From: JALUZX01 sp964561605
GTDB lineage: Bacteria > Planctomycetota > UBA1135 > JALUZX01
Length of the DNA stretch: 41,768 nt
Direction of reading: 5' to 3'
NCBI GenBank assembly: GCA_964561605.1
Contig: CAZLQD010000048.1
Location: forward strand, 1-41,768
The notes under the pieces were generated by a model that searched no databases, was not told where the DNA came from, and was given only the letters and a program-made list of their open reading frames with translations. Positions within the stretch are counted from its first letter, which is position 1. Each line of letters opens with the position of its first letter. The position numbers and the translations under genes were made by a program. Shown here in pieces: positions 8,445-17,492 of this stretch.

Positions 8445-9860
8445 ATGGATTTCCACAGCAGCACCTACGGCTTCTTCCTGGCGGCGGTCTTCTGCCTCTT
8501 CTGGCTCCTGGCCGGCCGCCGGGGGGCCCGGGTCCTCCTTCTGCTGGCCGCCTCCTGGTTCTTCTACGCCTCCTGGAACGCCAAGTACCTCTCCCTCATC
8601 CTCTTTTCCACCCTCCTGGACTACTTCGTAGGCATGGCCCTGGGGAAGCTGGACCCCGCCGATCCGGCCGACCGGGGGAGGCGGCGCCTCCTCCTCTTCC
8701 TCTCCCTGGCGGGCAACCTGGGGTGCCTGGGGATCTTCAAGTACTACAACTTCTTCCGGGGCAACCTGGAGGCCCTCCTGGGGGGCCTGGGGATCCACAT
8801 CCCCCACCTGGACGTGATCCTTCCCGTGGGGATCAGCTTCTACACCTTCCAGACCCTGAGCTACACCATCGACATCTACAGGGGGACCTTGAAGCCTGTG
8901 AAGAGTTTCAAGGACTTCGCCCTTTTCGTGGCCTTCTTCCCCCAGCTCGTCGCCGGCCCCATCGTCCGGGCCAGGGACTTCCTTCCACAGATCGGGAGGC
9001 GGCCGGCCCTCCCGCCGGAGAACTTCCGCCGGGGCCTCTTCCGGATCGCCCTGGGCCTGGCCAAGAAGGTCCTCGTGGCGGACATCCTCGCCCTGGAGAT
9101 CGTGGACCAGGCCTTCCGCCACGGCTCGGCGGTCCATGGATCGGAGGCACTCTTCGCCGTCTACGCCTACGCCCTCCAGATCTACTGCGACTTCTCCGGC
9201 TACAGCGACATCGCCATCGGCTCGGCCCTCCTCCTGGGTTTCCGGATCCCCGAGAACTTCGACCTCCCCTATCTTGCGGCCAACGTGCGCGATTTCTGGC
9301 GCCGCTGGCACATCTCCCTCTCCACCTGGCTCAGGGACTACCTTTATATCCCCCTTGGAGGAAATCGAAAGGGCCGCATCCGGACCTACGTGAACCTCAT
9401 GATCACCATGCTCCTGGGCGGGCTCTGGCACGGAAGTTCCTGGAGTTTCGTGGCCTGGGGGGGAATCCACGGGACCTGGCTCGCCGCCGACAGGTGGTGG
9501 CAGGAAAAAGGCCTTCCCGGCCCACCCGGAAGGTGGGGCAAGGTCCTCTCCGTCCTCTTCACCTTCCACCTGGTCTGCCTGGGTTGGATCTTCTTCCGCT
9601 CCAACGATTTCGGCCTCGCCATGGACATGATCGGGAGGATCGGAAGGGGATGGGGCTTCCCGAGGATCGCCCTGACGGCCTGGCTCGCCTTCGCCCTGGG
9701 CCTGGCCACCCACCTGGCGGGGGGGAGGCCCAGGGCCTTGGCGGAGCGCCTCTGGCTCGCCGCGCCGGCCCCCCTCATGGGCCTCTTCTGGGCCCTCTTC
9801 CTGGGCCTCCTGGCCTCGGCCAAGGGCGCATCGGTACCCTTCATCTACTTCCAGTTCTGA
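8445..9860 (+). CDS. MBOAT-family O-acyltransferase (AlgI-like)
   Basis: A 471-residue polytopic membrane protein of the AlgI/DltB branch of MBOAT enzymes, which move acyl groups across or onto extracellular polymers. Diagnostic motifs are YTFQTLSYTID, the FFPQLVAGPIVRA segment, RRWHISLSTWLRDYLYIPLGG with His289, and GLWHGSSW with His329, the expected active-site histidine. The length is typical. The Shine-Dalgarno is weak. The next gene is an SGNH hydrolase starting 9 bp after the stop. MBOAT plus SGNH is the usual pair for polysaccharide O-acetylation, as in AlgI with AlgJ/AlgX, so the two probably act together. The polymer acceptor cannot be told. Confidence 0.92.
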   Translation: MDFHSSTYGFFLAAVFCLFWLLAGRRGARVLLLLAASWFFYASWNAKYLSLILFSTLLDYFVGMALGKLDPADPADRGRRRLLLFLSLAGNLGCLGIFKYYNFFRGNLEALLGGLGIHIPHLDVILPVGISFYTFQTLSYTIDIYRGTLKPVKSFKDFALFVAFFPQLVAGPIVRARDFLPQIGRRPALPPENFRRGLFRIALGLAKKVLVADILALEIVDQAFRHGSAVHGSEALFAVYAYALQIYCDFSGYSDIAIGSALLLGFRIPENFDLPYLAANVRDFWRRWHISLSTWLRDYLYIPLGGNRKGRIRTYVNLMITMLLGGLWHGSSWSFVAWGGIHGTWLAADRWWQEKGLPGPPGRWGKVLSVLFTFHLVCLGWIFFRSNDFGLAMDMIGRIGRGWGFPRIALTAWLAFALGLATHLAGGRPRALAERLWLAAPAPLMGLFWALFLGLLASAKGASVPFIYFQF

Positions 9861-9869
9861 GGAGGATCC

Positions 9870-11516
9870 GTGGAAACAACCGGACCAGAAGGACAGGGCG
9901 GAAGGGACAGGGGCGGAGAGAAGGCCTTCCCCGCCCGGACGGTCTTCTCCGCTCTCGCCGGTTTTCTCCTCGCCCTGGTCTTCCTCAATCTCCTCCTCCC
10001 CGACCCCTCGGCCGAGATGCCCGCCATCGCCGCGCCCGGACCCTCCATGCCCGCCTTCCGGGGCCTCGAGGCGCGTCGCGGGCCCGGGGAGATCCGGATC
10101 TTCGTCGTCGGCGCGAGCCTCACCTCGGGATATCCCTACCAGCCCCAGGGCGCCGCCTCCTACGCGGCCCTCCTGGAACAGGGGCTCTCGGCCCTCTTTC
10201 CCGGAAGGAAGATCCTCTGCAGGCCCGCCGCCGTTCCCGCCCTGGACAGCCCCCGCCTGGCCGAGCTCGTCCGCCGGGCCCTCCGGTTCGATCCCAGCCT
10301 GATCTGCGTCGCCCTGGGTTCCAACGAATATGCAAACCGGATCTTCTTCGGAAGGTCCCTGGTCCCTGCGGATCCCAGGGGAAAGGCCGAGGACCGGATC
10401 TCCCGGGCCAGGCTCCTCTTCAAGGCCCTCCGCAGGCTCCTCCCCGGAGGCAAGGTGAAGGCATCCCGGGCGGTGCAGGAGAAGATCGCCGGCAGGATCT
10501 TCCGCTCCAGACCGGGGAAGCCCGGCCTGTCGGGACTCCCCGTGGAGAGGCCCGACAGGATGCTTCTCCTGGACCGGATGGCCCGATCCATGAGGGAGAT
10601 GTCCGCAGCCTGCGCCGCCCGGGGAGTCCCCCTGGTCTTCCTGGCGGCAGCCCACGACCTGGCCGGGAGCTGGCCCTGGTCCGACCTGGGCAAAGGGGGG
10701 AAGGCCGAAGCGGACCGGCTGATTTCTCTCTACCGGAAAGGGAGGAGGAAAGGCCTCCTCGGGGCGGTCCTCCGTGCCAGGAGGGACCATCCCGGCCGGG
10801 CCGACCTGGCCTTCCTGGAGGGTCTCCTCCTGGAGGAGGAAGGCCGGGCCCTCCGGGCCCGGAAGGCCTTCCTCGAGGCCCGCGACGCCGACGGGGTTCC
10901 CATGCACCTCACCGGCCCCGTCCTGGAGAGGATCGCCTCCACGGCCGCCGCCCTGGGAAGGCCCTTCCTGGACCTGAACGCCCCCCTCGGGGAGGGAAGG
11001 CCCGGAAACCTCCCCGACCCGGCCCTCTTCCTGGACTACGGCCACCTGGACCTGGAGGGCCACCTCCGGCTGGCCCTCTTCCTGGCCCGGCGTCTCTCCC
11101 CCCTGGGACTCCTCCCCCCCCTTCCTCCAGGATGGGAGGGGATTTTCCGTTCCGCCGTAGACAGCCACATCTCGCGGACCATCGGGAAGGAATCCCTCCG
11201 GAAGGCCAAGGCCAACCTCTGCTGGGCCGACGGGAACTTCTTCATGCTCTTCGGGAACTTCCGGGACGCCCTGCCCCTCCTGGAGGAAGCCTTCCGGAGG
11301 GGGGCCGAGGGCAGGCCCGGGGCGGACCTTCCCTATGCGTGGAACCTCCTGTTCTGCGCCTACACCCTGGCCGGAAAGGAACAGGAGGTGACGGGGCTCT
11401 CCGAAAAAGAGAGGGCCGCCCTCTTCCGGAAGATCTACGGCAGACTCCTCGCGGCGGCCCGGAAGGGGAGGCTCCACCGGGTCCTGGAGGAGATCATGGG
11501 GGAAAAGAAGAACTGA
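9870..11516 (+). CDS. Membrane-anchored SGNH/GDSL hydrolase-like protein
   Basis: A 548-residue protein with one N-terminal membrane segment (about 25-45) and a periplasmic SGNH domain. Block I is GASLTSG with Ser83, block III contains GSNEY, and the catalytic Asp/His pair is most likely Asp389 and His392 in LDYGH. The C-terminal 120 residues contain a TPR-like helical stretch. It starts with GTG, 4 nt after GGAGG and 9 bp after the MBOAT stop. In such pairs the SGNH protein accepts the acyl group from the MBOAT partner and transfers it to the glycan, so I infer an AlgJ/AlgX-like O-acyltransferase role. A plain esterase remains possible. Confidence 0.8.
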   Translation: METTGPEGQGGRDRGGEKAFPARTVFSALAGFLLALVFLNLLLPDPSAEMPAIAAPGPSMPAFRGLEARRGPGEIRIFVVGASLTSGYPYQPQGAASYAALLEQGLSALFPGRKILCRPAAVPALDSPRLAELVRRALRFDPSLICVALGSNEYANRIFFGRSLVPADPRGKAEDRISRARLLFKALRRLLPGGKVKASRAVQEKIAGRIFRSRPGKPGLSGLPVERPDRMLLLDRMARSMREMSAACAARGVPLVFLAAAHDLAGSWPWSDLGKGGKAEADRLISLYRKGRRKGLLGAVLRARRDHPGRADLAFLEGLLLEEEGRALRARKAFLEARDADGVPMHLTGPVLERIASTAAALGRPFLDLNAPLGEGRPGNLPDPALFLDYGHLDLEGHLRLALFLARRLSPLGLLPPLPPGWEGIFRSAVDSHISRTIGKESLRKAKANLCWADGNFFMLFGNFRDALPLLEEAFRRGAEGRPGADLPYAWNLLFCAYTLAGKEQEVTGLSEKERAALFRKIYGRLLAAARKGRLHRVLEEIMGEKKN

Positions 11517-11639
11517 CCTCCTCTTCCCCCGGATGGGGCGCCCTTTCCTTCAAAAAACCCCGCCCCCCGGCTATCCTCCCTTTCCCCGCCTTCCCCCCTG
11601 GGCGGGGCCTTCCCCTCCAGCCCGCACGGAGACACGATC

Positions 11640-14270
11640 ATGGAAAGACCTGGATTCCCCGCCCTCCTCGGGGCCCTCATCCTCGCCGCCCTCCCGGCGG
11701 CCGCCCAGAAGAAGACCCGCCTTCCCTACCAGAACCCAAAACTTCCCGTCGAAGTCCGGGTCCGTGATCTCCTGGGAAGGATGACCGTGGAGGAGAAGGT
11801 GGCACAGCTCAGGTGCAAGTGGATCCGGAGCGAGAAGGACGTCCCCGGTCCCGAGGGTTCGGGCATCCTCCGGATCCGGATCAACCACCTTCCTCCCCTG
11901 GAAGGAGCGAAACTGGTCAACAGGATCCTGAAGGTCTACCTGGAGCGCTCCCGGTTGAAGGTGCCCCCCATCAACCACAACGAGTCCCTCCACGGCCTGC
12001 TGGCCCGGGGCTCCACCTCCTTCCCCCAGTCCATCGGCCTTGCCGCCACCTTCGACCCGGCCCTGGTGGAGCGGATCGGCACGGTCATCGGCAAGGAGGC
12101 CCGGGCCCGGGGAGTGAGGCAGGTCCTCTCTCCCGTGGTCAACATCGCCAGGGACGTCCGCTGGGGCAGGACCCAGGAGACCTACGGTGAGGATCCCTAT
12201 CTCTCCTCCCGGATCGGGGCGGCCTATTGCAGGGGCGTCGGCAAGTCCAAGGTGATCACCACTCCCAAGCACTTCGTGGCCAACATCGGTGACGGAGGAC
12301 GGGATTCCAACGCCGTCAGCTTCTCCCCCCTCCTCCTCCACGAGATCTACTTCCCCGCCTTCCAGGCCTGCTTCCGCGAGGGAGGCGCCCTCTCGGTGAT
12401 GGCGGCCTACAACTCCGTAAACGGAAGGCCCTGCTCGGCCGACCGCTGGCTCCTCACGGAGATCCTGAGGAAGGAGATGGGCTTCAAGGGCTACGTGGTC
12501 TCCGACTACGGCTCCGTGGCGGGCATCATGGAGAAACACCACACCGCCGACACCATGCTGGACACCGCCGTCCAGGCGGTCACGGCCGGCATGGACGTGG
12601 AGCTTCCCAACGTGCGCTACTTCGGAAAGCCCCTCCTGGAAGCCGCCAGGAAGGGAATCCTCCCCGGGGACGTGCTGGACCTGGCCGTATCGAGGGTGCT
12701 CCGGGTGAAGTTCCGGATGGGCGTCTTCGACCGCCCCTTCGCCGACGAGAAGGCCGTCTCCCGGCTCACCGACTGCCCGGCCCACCAGGCCCTGGCCCTG
12801 GAAGCCGCCAGGAAGTGCATCACCCTCCTCAAGAACGACAAGGGCATCCTCCCCCTGAAGAAGGACCTATCCTCCGTGGCCGTCCTGGGCCCCGCCGCCG
12901 ACGACGGCCGCCTGGGGAACTACAGCCGTTGGGGAGGCAAGGGGGTCTCCCTCCTGGAGGGGATCCGGGAGATCCTTCCTTCCGGCACCAAGGTCTACTA
13001 CGCCGAGGGAACGGGAGAGGAGAAACCCCCGCTTCCCGTGGTTCCGCCCGAGTACCTCAGGCCCGAGGCCGGGTCCGGGGTCCACGGACTCAAGGGGGAA
13101 TACTTCAAGGGCAAGAAACCCTCGGGGAAACCGGCCTTCACCAGGATCGATCCACGGATCCGGTTCGACTTCGACGAGAAGCCCCCCGGCGCCCCCCTGG
13201 GAACGGACGAGTTCTTCATCCGTTGGACCGGAATACTGGTCTCTCCCGGCGACGGCGAGTGGAATCTCTCCCTCACCAGCGACGACGGGGTCCGGCTCTG
13301 GCTGGACGGCAGGCTCCTCCTGGACTCCTGGTCCGACCGGCCCGCCACGACGGACTACGTGAAGGTCCGCTTCGAGAAAGGCCGGACCTACAGGATCCGG
13401 ATCGAATACTACGAGAACACGGGCAACGCCTCGGTCCGCTTCGGCTGGGCTCCCGCCGGGGAGACCTCGGACAAGCTGACCGAAGCCGTGGAGGCGGCGA
13501 AGAAGGCCGACGTTGCCATCGTGGCCGTGGGCATCGAGGAGGGTGAAGGCCTGGACCGGTCCGACCTGGACCTGCCCGGGAGGCAGGAAGACCTGATCCG
13601 GGCCGTGGCGGCCCTTGGAAAGCCCGTGGTGGTCGTGGTCTACGCAGGAAGCGCCGTCACCATGGAGGACTGGCTCGATCTCGTGGACGCCGTGGTCTAC
13701 GCCTGGTATCCCGGCGAGAAGGGCGGGACGGCCCTGGCGGAAGTGCTCTTCGGGGACTACGACCCGGCGGGCCGCCTGCCCATCACCTTCCCGAGGAGCG
13801 TGGGCCAGTGCCCCCTCTATTACAACTACAAGCCTTCCGGGAGGGGATACGGCTACGTGGACCTTTCCGGCGCCCCCCGCTTCCCCTTCGGCTACGGTCT
13901 GAGCTACACGACCTTCCGCTACTCCGGCCTGAAGATCGACCCGGCGAAACCCGCCATGGGGCGCTCCGTGAAGATCTCCTTCAAGGTCCGGAACACGGGA
14001 TCCCGCAAAGGCGACGAAGTGGTCCAGCTCTACCTCCGCGACGTGACGGCGAGCCTGACCCAGCCCCTGAAGTCCCTCAAGCGCTTCAAGAGGATCACCC
14101 TCGATCCCGGCGAGGAGAGGGAGGTCACTTTCGTCCTCCAGCCCAGGGACCTGGCCTTCTACACACGGGCCTGCAGGCTCAAGGTGGAGCCGGGGGAGTT
14201 CAGGGTGATGGTGGGGGCCTCCTCGGCGGACATCCGCCTGAAGGGGAGCTTCACCGTTACCGGCTGGTGA
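11640..14270 (+). CDS. Secreted GH3 beta-glycosidase with PA14 insert
   Basis: An 876-residue exported glycoside hydrolase. A signal peptide ends near Ala22. The GH3 N-terminal barrel contains KHFVANIGD and GYVVSDYGS, where Asp289 is the expected nucleophile. The alpha/beta domain starts near residue 380. A PA14 domain (about 481-608, SPGDGEWNLSLTSDDGVRLW and following) interrupts it, as in some beta-glucosidases where it shapes substrate access. The C-terminus is a fibronectin-III-like domain typical of GH3. It would release terminal beta-linked sugars outside the cytoplasm; glucoside versus xyloside cannot be decided. GGAG lies 8 nt upstream of the ATG. The GT-C gene follows 16 bp downstream. 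Confidence 0.93.
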   Translation: MERPGFPALLGALILAALPAAAQKKTRLPYQNPKLPVEVRVRDLLGRMTVEEKVAQLRCKWIRSEKDVPGPEGSGILRIRINHLPPLEGAKLVNRILKVYLERSRLKVPPINHNESLHGLLARGSTSFPQSIGLAATFDPALVERIGTVIGKEARARGVRQVLSPVVNIARDVRWGRTQETYGEDPYLSSRIGAAYCRGVGKSKVITTPKHFVANIGDGGRDSNAVSFSPLLLHEIYFPAFQACFREGGALSVMAAYNSVNGRPCSADRWLLTEILRKEMGFKGYVVSDYGSVAGIMEKHHTADTMLDTAVQAVTAGMDVELPNVRYFGKPLLEAARKGILPGDVLDLAVSRVLRVKFRMGVFDRPFADEKAVSRLTDCPAHQALALEAARKCITLLKNDKGILPLKKDLSSVAVLGPAADDGRLGNYSRWGGKGVSLLEGIREILPSGTKVYYAEGTGEEKPPLPVVPPEYLRPEAGSGVHGLKGEYFKGKKPSGKPAFTRIDPRIRFDFDEKPPGAPLGTDEFFIRWTGILVSPGDGEWNLSLTSDDGVRLWLDGRLLLDSWSDRPATTDYVKVRFEKGRTYRIRIEYYENTGNASVRFGWAPAGETSDKLTEAVEAAKKADVAIVAVGIEEGEGLDRSDLDLPGRQEDLIRAVAALGKPVVVVVYAGSAVTMEDWLDLVDAVVYAWYPGEKGGTALAEVLFGDYDPAGRLPITFPRSVGQCPLYYNYKPSGRGYGYVDLSGAPRFPFGYGLSYTTFRYSGLKIDPAKPAMGRSVKISFKVRNTGSRKGDEVVQLYLRDVTASLTQPLKSLKRFKRITLDPGEEREVTFVLQPRDLAFYTRACRLKVEPGEFRVMVGASSADIRLKGSFTVTGW

Positions 14271-14286
14271 GAGGCGTGCCCGGGGG

Positions 14287-15942
14287 ATGGGGAAGGCCGT
14301 GAACCGGGGCCGGATCCTCCCGGCCCTGGAGGCCGTCCTGGCCGGCCTGGTCCTCCTCTGGGCCCACATCGCCCTGGACGTCCCGGCCGGGAGGATCCCG
14401 GACTACGGGAGGCCGGACGCCCTTTTCTATACCCTTGGGAGCATGAATCTCGCCCGGGGCCGGGGCTACCACGTCGAGGTGAACGGCCGGCTCCTTCCGC
14501 CCAAGTTCCCTCCGGGGACCTCCCTCCTCCTCTCCCCCTGGTATCTCCTCTCCGGCGGAAAGAGGGAGTCGGGAATCACGGCCGTCCAGATCCTGGCGGT
14601 CCTCCTGGGAGGAGGGGTGTGGTGGCTCGGCCGCAAGAGGGCGGGCTTCCTGGGAGGGTTCGCCGCCCTCCTCGCCCTGGAGGGCTCCTTTTGTTTCGCC
14701 GCCTACAGGAACCAGCCCGTCTCGGAAATACCCTCGGCCCTGGTGGTGCTCCTCCTCTTCGGCCTCTCCACGGGCGCGGATCCGGGCAAGGGAAGGATCT
14801 TCCTGGCGGGATTTCTTTCCGGCCTGGCGAGCTGGTTCCGTTACCCCCTGGCGATCCTCCTCCCCGCCCCCCTCCTCGCCCTGGAGCCCTGGAAGGAGGG
14901 AGGAAGGAGGAAGGTCCTCACCTTCGCCGCAGGGGCCCTCCTTCCCCTGGCCCTGCTCCCGGCCTGGCACTGGAGCGCCTTCGGCTCCCCCTTCCGGACG
15001 GGATACAGCCTTTGGCTTCCCGGATACCACCAGGGCGGCCGGCCCCTCTTCTCCGCGGCCTACGCCCTCCACGGCCCGGCCCAGGGAAAACCCGGCGAGC
15101 CCAACCTGCCCTACTACCTCTCCCTCCTGGCCGGCAGGGAGGACCTCCTCCTGCCCTGGCCCCAGGCCCTGGGGGTGCTGGCGGCCTTCCTCTTCCTCCT
15201 CTTCGGGAACCCCCGGCGGCACCTCAGGAAGGCCGCCCTCTTCGCCGCCTTCTCCCTTCCGGCCTTTCTCGCCCTCTTCGGCCTCTACTACTACCAGGAG
15301 GCCCGCCTCCTCTTCCCCCTGGCCCCTCTCCTGGCCGTCCTGGGAGCCCAGGGGGCGGCCGAACTGGGAAGGAGGATCGCAAGGGGAAGGGAAGGCCCGG
15401 CGGGCCGGGTCCTGGCCTTCCTGCCCCTCCTCCTCCTGGCCCCGGCCTCGGGGTGGTTCTTCGGGAGGCTCACGGCTGAGCGACCCGCCCGGTGGGCCCG
15501 CCTGGACCTGGAGACCCGCCGGGCCAGGACCCTGGCCCGCCTGGTCCCCCCCGGCTCCATCCTCGCCACGGGGGAAGACATCCTCCTCCTTTCCGGGGAG
15601 CTTCCAGGACGCCTCCTACTTCCCCTCTCGGCCGGCCAGGAATGGGCGGGAGCCCTCCTCTACCGGGACTGGAAGCGGAAGATCCGCCCCGGCGGAACCT
15701 ACGAGGAATTCCTCCGCTGGAAGAAGGATCTTTCCGAAAGGTCCCTCCCGGGCGTCCCGGGAAAGGACTTCCTGGCCCCCCCTGCAGGAGCGGTCACGAC
15801 CTTCCTGGAACGGGCGGCCCGCCGTGGAAGGCCCCTGTTCCTGGACCTTCCGGGAAGGCGGAAACTCCCGGCCTGGACGAAACGGTTCCGGTCGAAGCCG
15901 GCGGGAAAGGGCCTCTTCCTCCTGGAGCCGCGCCGCCGCTGA
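14287..15942 (+). CDS. Polytopic membrane protein, probable GT-C glycosyltransferase
   Basis: A 551-residue protein with about ten hydrophobic segments. The first loop carries PDYGRPDALFYTLGSMNLARGRGY, matching the acidic-residue loop plus N-L-x-x-G-x-G-Y pattern of GT-C mannosyl/arabinosyl-transferase-like proteins. KFPPGTSLLLSP then resembles the KxPPG motif of that group. A soluble C-terminal tail of about 110 residues follows the last membrane segment. It probably transfers a sugar from a polyprenyl-phosphate donor on the outer face; substrate unknown. It closely follows the GH3 gene and ends 3 bp from the convergent gene. No strong Shine-Dalgarno is visible. Confidence 0.7.
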   Translation: MGKAVNRGRILPALEAVLAGLVLLWAHIALDVPAGRIPDYGRPDALFYTLGSMNLARGRGYHVEVNGRLLPPKFPPGTSLLLSPWYLLSGGKRESGITAVQILAVLLGGGVWWLGRKRAGFLGGFAALLALEGSFCFAAYRNQPVSEIPSALVVLLLFGLSTGADPGKGRIFLAGFLSGLASWFRYPLAILLPAPLLALEPWKEGGRRKVLTFAAGALLPLALLPAWHWSAFGSPFRTGYSLWLPGYHQGGRPLFSAAYALHGPAQGKPGEPNLPYYLSLLAGREDLLLPWPQALGVLAAFLFLLFGNPRRHLRKAALFAAFSLPAFLALFGLYYYQEARLLFPLAPLLAVLGAQGAAELGRRIARGREGPAGRVLAFLPLLLLAPASGWFFGRLTAERPARWARLDLETRRARTLARLVPPGSILATGEDILLLSGELPGRLLLPLSAGQEWAGALLYRDWKRKIRPGGTYEEFLRWKKDLSERSLPGVPGKDFLAPPAGAVTTFLERAARRGRPLFLDLPGRRKLPAWTKRFRSKPAGKGLFLLEPRRR

Positions 15943-15945
15943 TCC

Positions 15946-17385
15946 TCACCGGCCCTCCCGCCGGGCCGCCCAGAGACGGAAGAGTTCGTCCACCCCTTCC
16001 GGTCCCCGGCCGAACAACCGCTTCACCGCCCAGGGCTGGGTGCCGTGCTTGTATCCCAGGTAACGGGCCAGGAGCCCGATGTCCCTGGGGTCCTTCTCCC
16101 AGAGCATGGCCGTGATCCCCGCCGCCTTGGCCGTATCGTAGACGGTGAGAGTCTTCTCCGACTGGAGGAAGACCTGGGAGAGGGGGGGGTCCTTCCGAAT
16201 CCTCCCGAGGGTGAGGATCAGCCTCCGCCAGGTGACCCCGTCCGTATAGGCGTATGGCCGGCCCCGGAGGGAGAACTCCACCCGGACGGGCTGGGAGGTC
16301 CCCAGGATCCGGCGCACCGCTTCCACGGCGAAGCCCTCGGGGAACCAGGGCATGAGCCTCGCGTCGGCCGACGCCTCGATCCAGGAGCGGGCCAGGGCCC
16401 TCAGGAAGGGCGCTTCCAGGTGGAAGGGATGGAGCTCGAGGGGGGTCAGGCAGTAGTGGTCCCATCCGTTGGGAGGGATTCCCAGGCCCCAGGCCCGGAA
16501 GAAACGCCTGTCGCTGGCATTCACGCCGCCGTGGGTCTTGGAGACGTATGCCTCCAGGGCGGGCAGGTCCCGGGCCCGCACCAGGTAGAAGTGGAACTTC
16601 CCCCGCCGGGCGGCGAAAGGGTTCAGGCAGGGATCCTCGTAGATCTCCCGCCCCCAGGTGGAGAGGGCCCTCTCCCCCAGGTCCAGCAAGGCCCGGGCCT
16701 CGCCGGGAGAGAGAAAGCCCTGGATGGAGATCCGCCTGCTGGAAAGGACCGTCACGGCCGGCACTCCCAACGCGCCTGCCAGGGCCCAGGCGTCGGCCCG
16801 GTCCGAAGCGGCCTCGGCGGCGATCTGCTCGTCCAGGGGCGCCCCGCCGTAGGCGAAGTTCCTCTTCCGCTCCTCCTCCTCTTCCTGCAGCCTCTTCTCC
16901 GCCCGGGCCACCTCCTCCTTCTCCTTCAAGGCGTCCCGCTCCTTCGGGGTCATCCACTTGCCCTTGTAGCGGACGAAGCCCATGGCCTTCCGGGCCTTCT
17001 CGTTGTCCGGGTCCCACTTCAAGACCAGCTTGAAGACCCGGGGGAGGAGGGGCTCGAGCTTCTTCTTGCGGGAGGGATCCAGGGCCCAGTCCACCAAGGC
17101 CCGGACCCTCTTCCTGCCTCCCAGGCGCCGGACCCGGTCCAGCCGGTCCAGGAGTTCTCCCGGGAGCCAGGGCTTGCGCCGGATCCTGGCGATCCGGGAG
17201 CGGGGGATGATCTTCAGACCCGTCAAGGTCCTGAGGAAGACCCGGCGGCGCTCCATCCTCACCACCTTCCCCTCCACCTGGAATCCCCCCTTGAGGTAGA
17301 TCACGTCGGCCCGGGCAGGAGCCAGGAGGGCGCACCAGGAGACTGTGGCCGCCAGGACGAAGAGGGTGGTCGCTCGCTTCCCCAT
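15946..17385 (-). CDS. Secreted protein with LKGG-type domain and degenerate MA-like peptidase region
   Basis: A 479-residue exported protein. The signal peptide ends ARA-D, near residue 26. It is followed by a small beta domain (VIYLKGGFQVEGKVV...IPRSRIARI) of a type common in planctomycete secreted proteins, a KAMGFVRYKGKWMTPKE motif and a charged coiled coil (about 165-200). The C-terminal half resembles gluzincin MA-like proteins that keep a PxWxxEGxA motif after HExxH. Here PWFPEGFAVEA is present, but the HExxH position reads SWIEA, so peptidase activity is unlikely. I chose Met at 17385 over upstream in-frame starts because it opens a clean signal peptide. The function is unknown. Confidence 0.75.
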   Translation of the reverse strand: MGKRATTLFVLAATVSWCALLAPARADVIYLKGGFQVEGKVVRMERRRVFLRTLTGLKIIPRSRIARIRRKPWLPGELLDRLDRVRRLGGRKRVRALVDWALDPSRKKKLEPLLPRVFKLVLKWDPDNEKARKAMGFVRYKGKWMTPKERDALKEKEEVARAEKRLQEEEEERKRNFAYGGAPLDEQIAAEAASDRADAWALAGALGVPAVTVLSSRRISIQGFLSPGEARALLDLGERALSTWGREIYEDPCLNPFAARRGKFHFYLVRARDLPALEAYVSKTHGGVNASDRRFFRAWGLGIPPNGWDHYCLTPLELHPFHLEAPFLRALARSWIEASADARLMPWFPEGFAVEAVRRILGTSQPVRVEFSLRGRPYAYTDGVTWRRLILTLGRIRKDPPLSQVFLQSEKTLTVYDTAKAAGITAMLWEKDPRDIGLLARYLGYKHGTQPWAVKRLFGRGPEGVDELFRLWAARREGR

Positions 17386-17492
17386 GGGTCTTCTTCTCGT
17401 CCGAAAAGGAAAGGGAAAGAAAGCCATCTTTGCGGGACGGGGCCCTTCCCGGCAAGGCCCCAGCCACGCTTCCCTGGTATCCTTCCCCGGTG

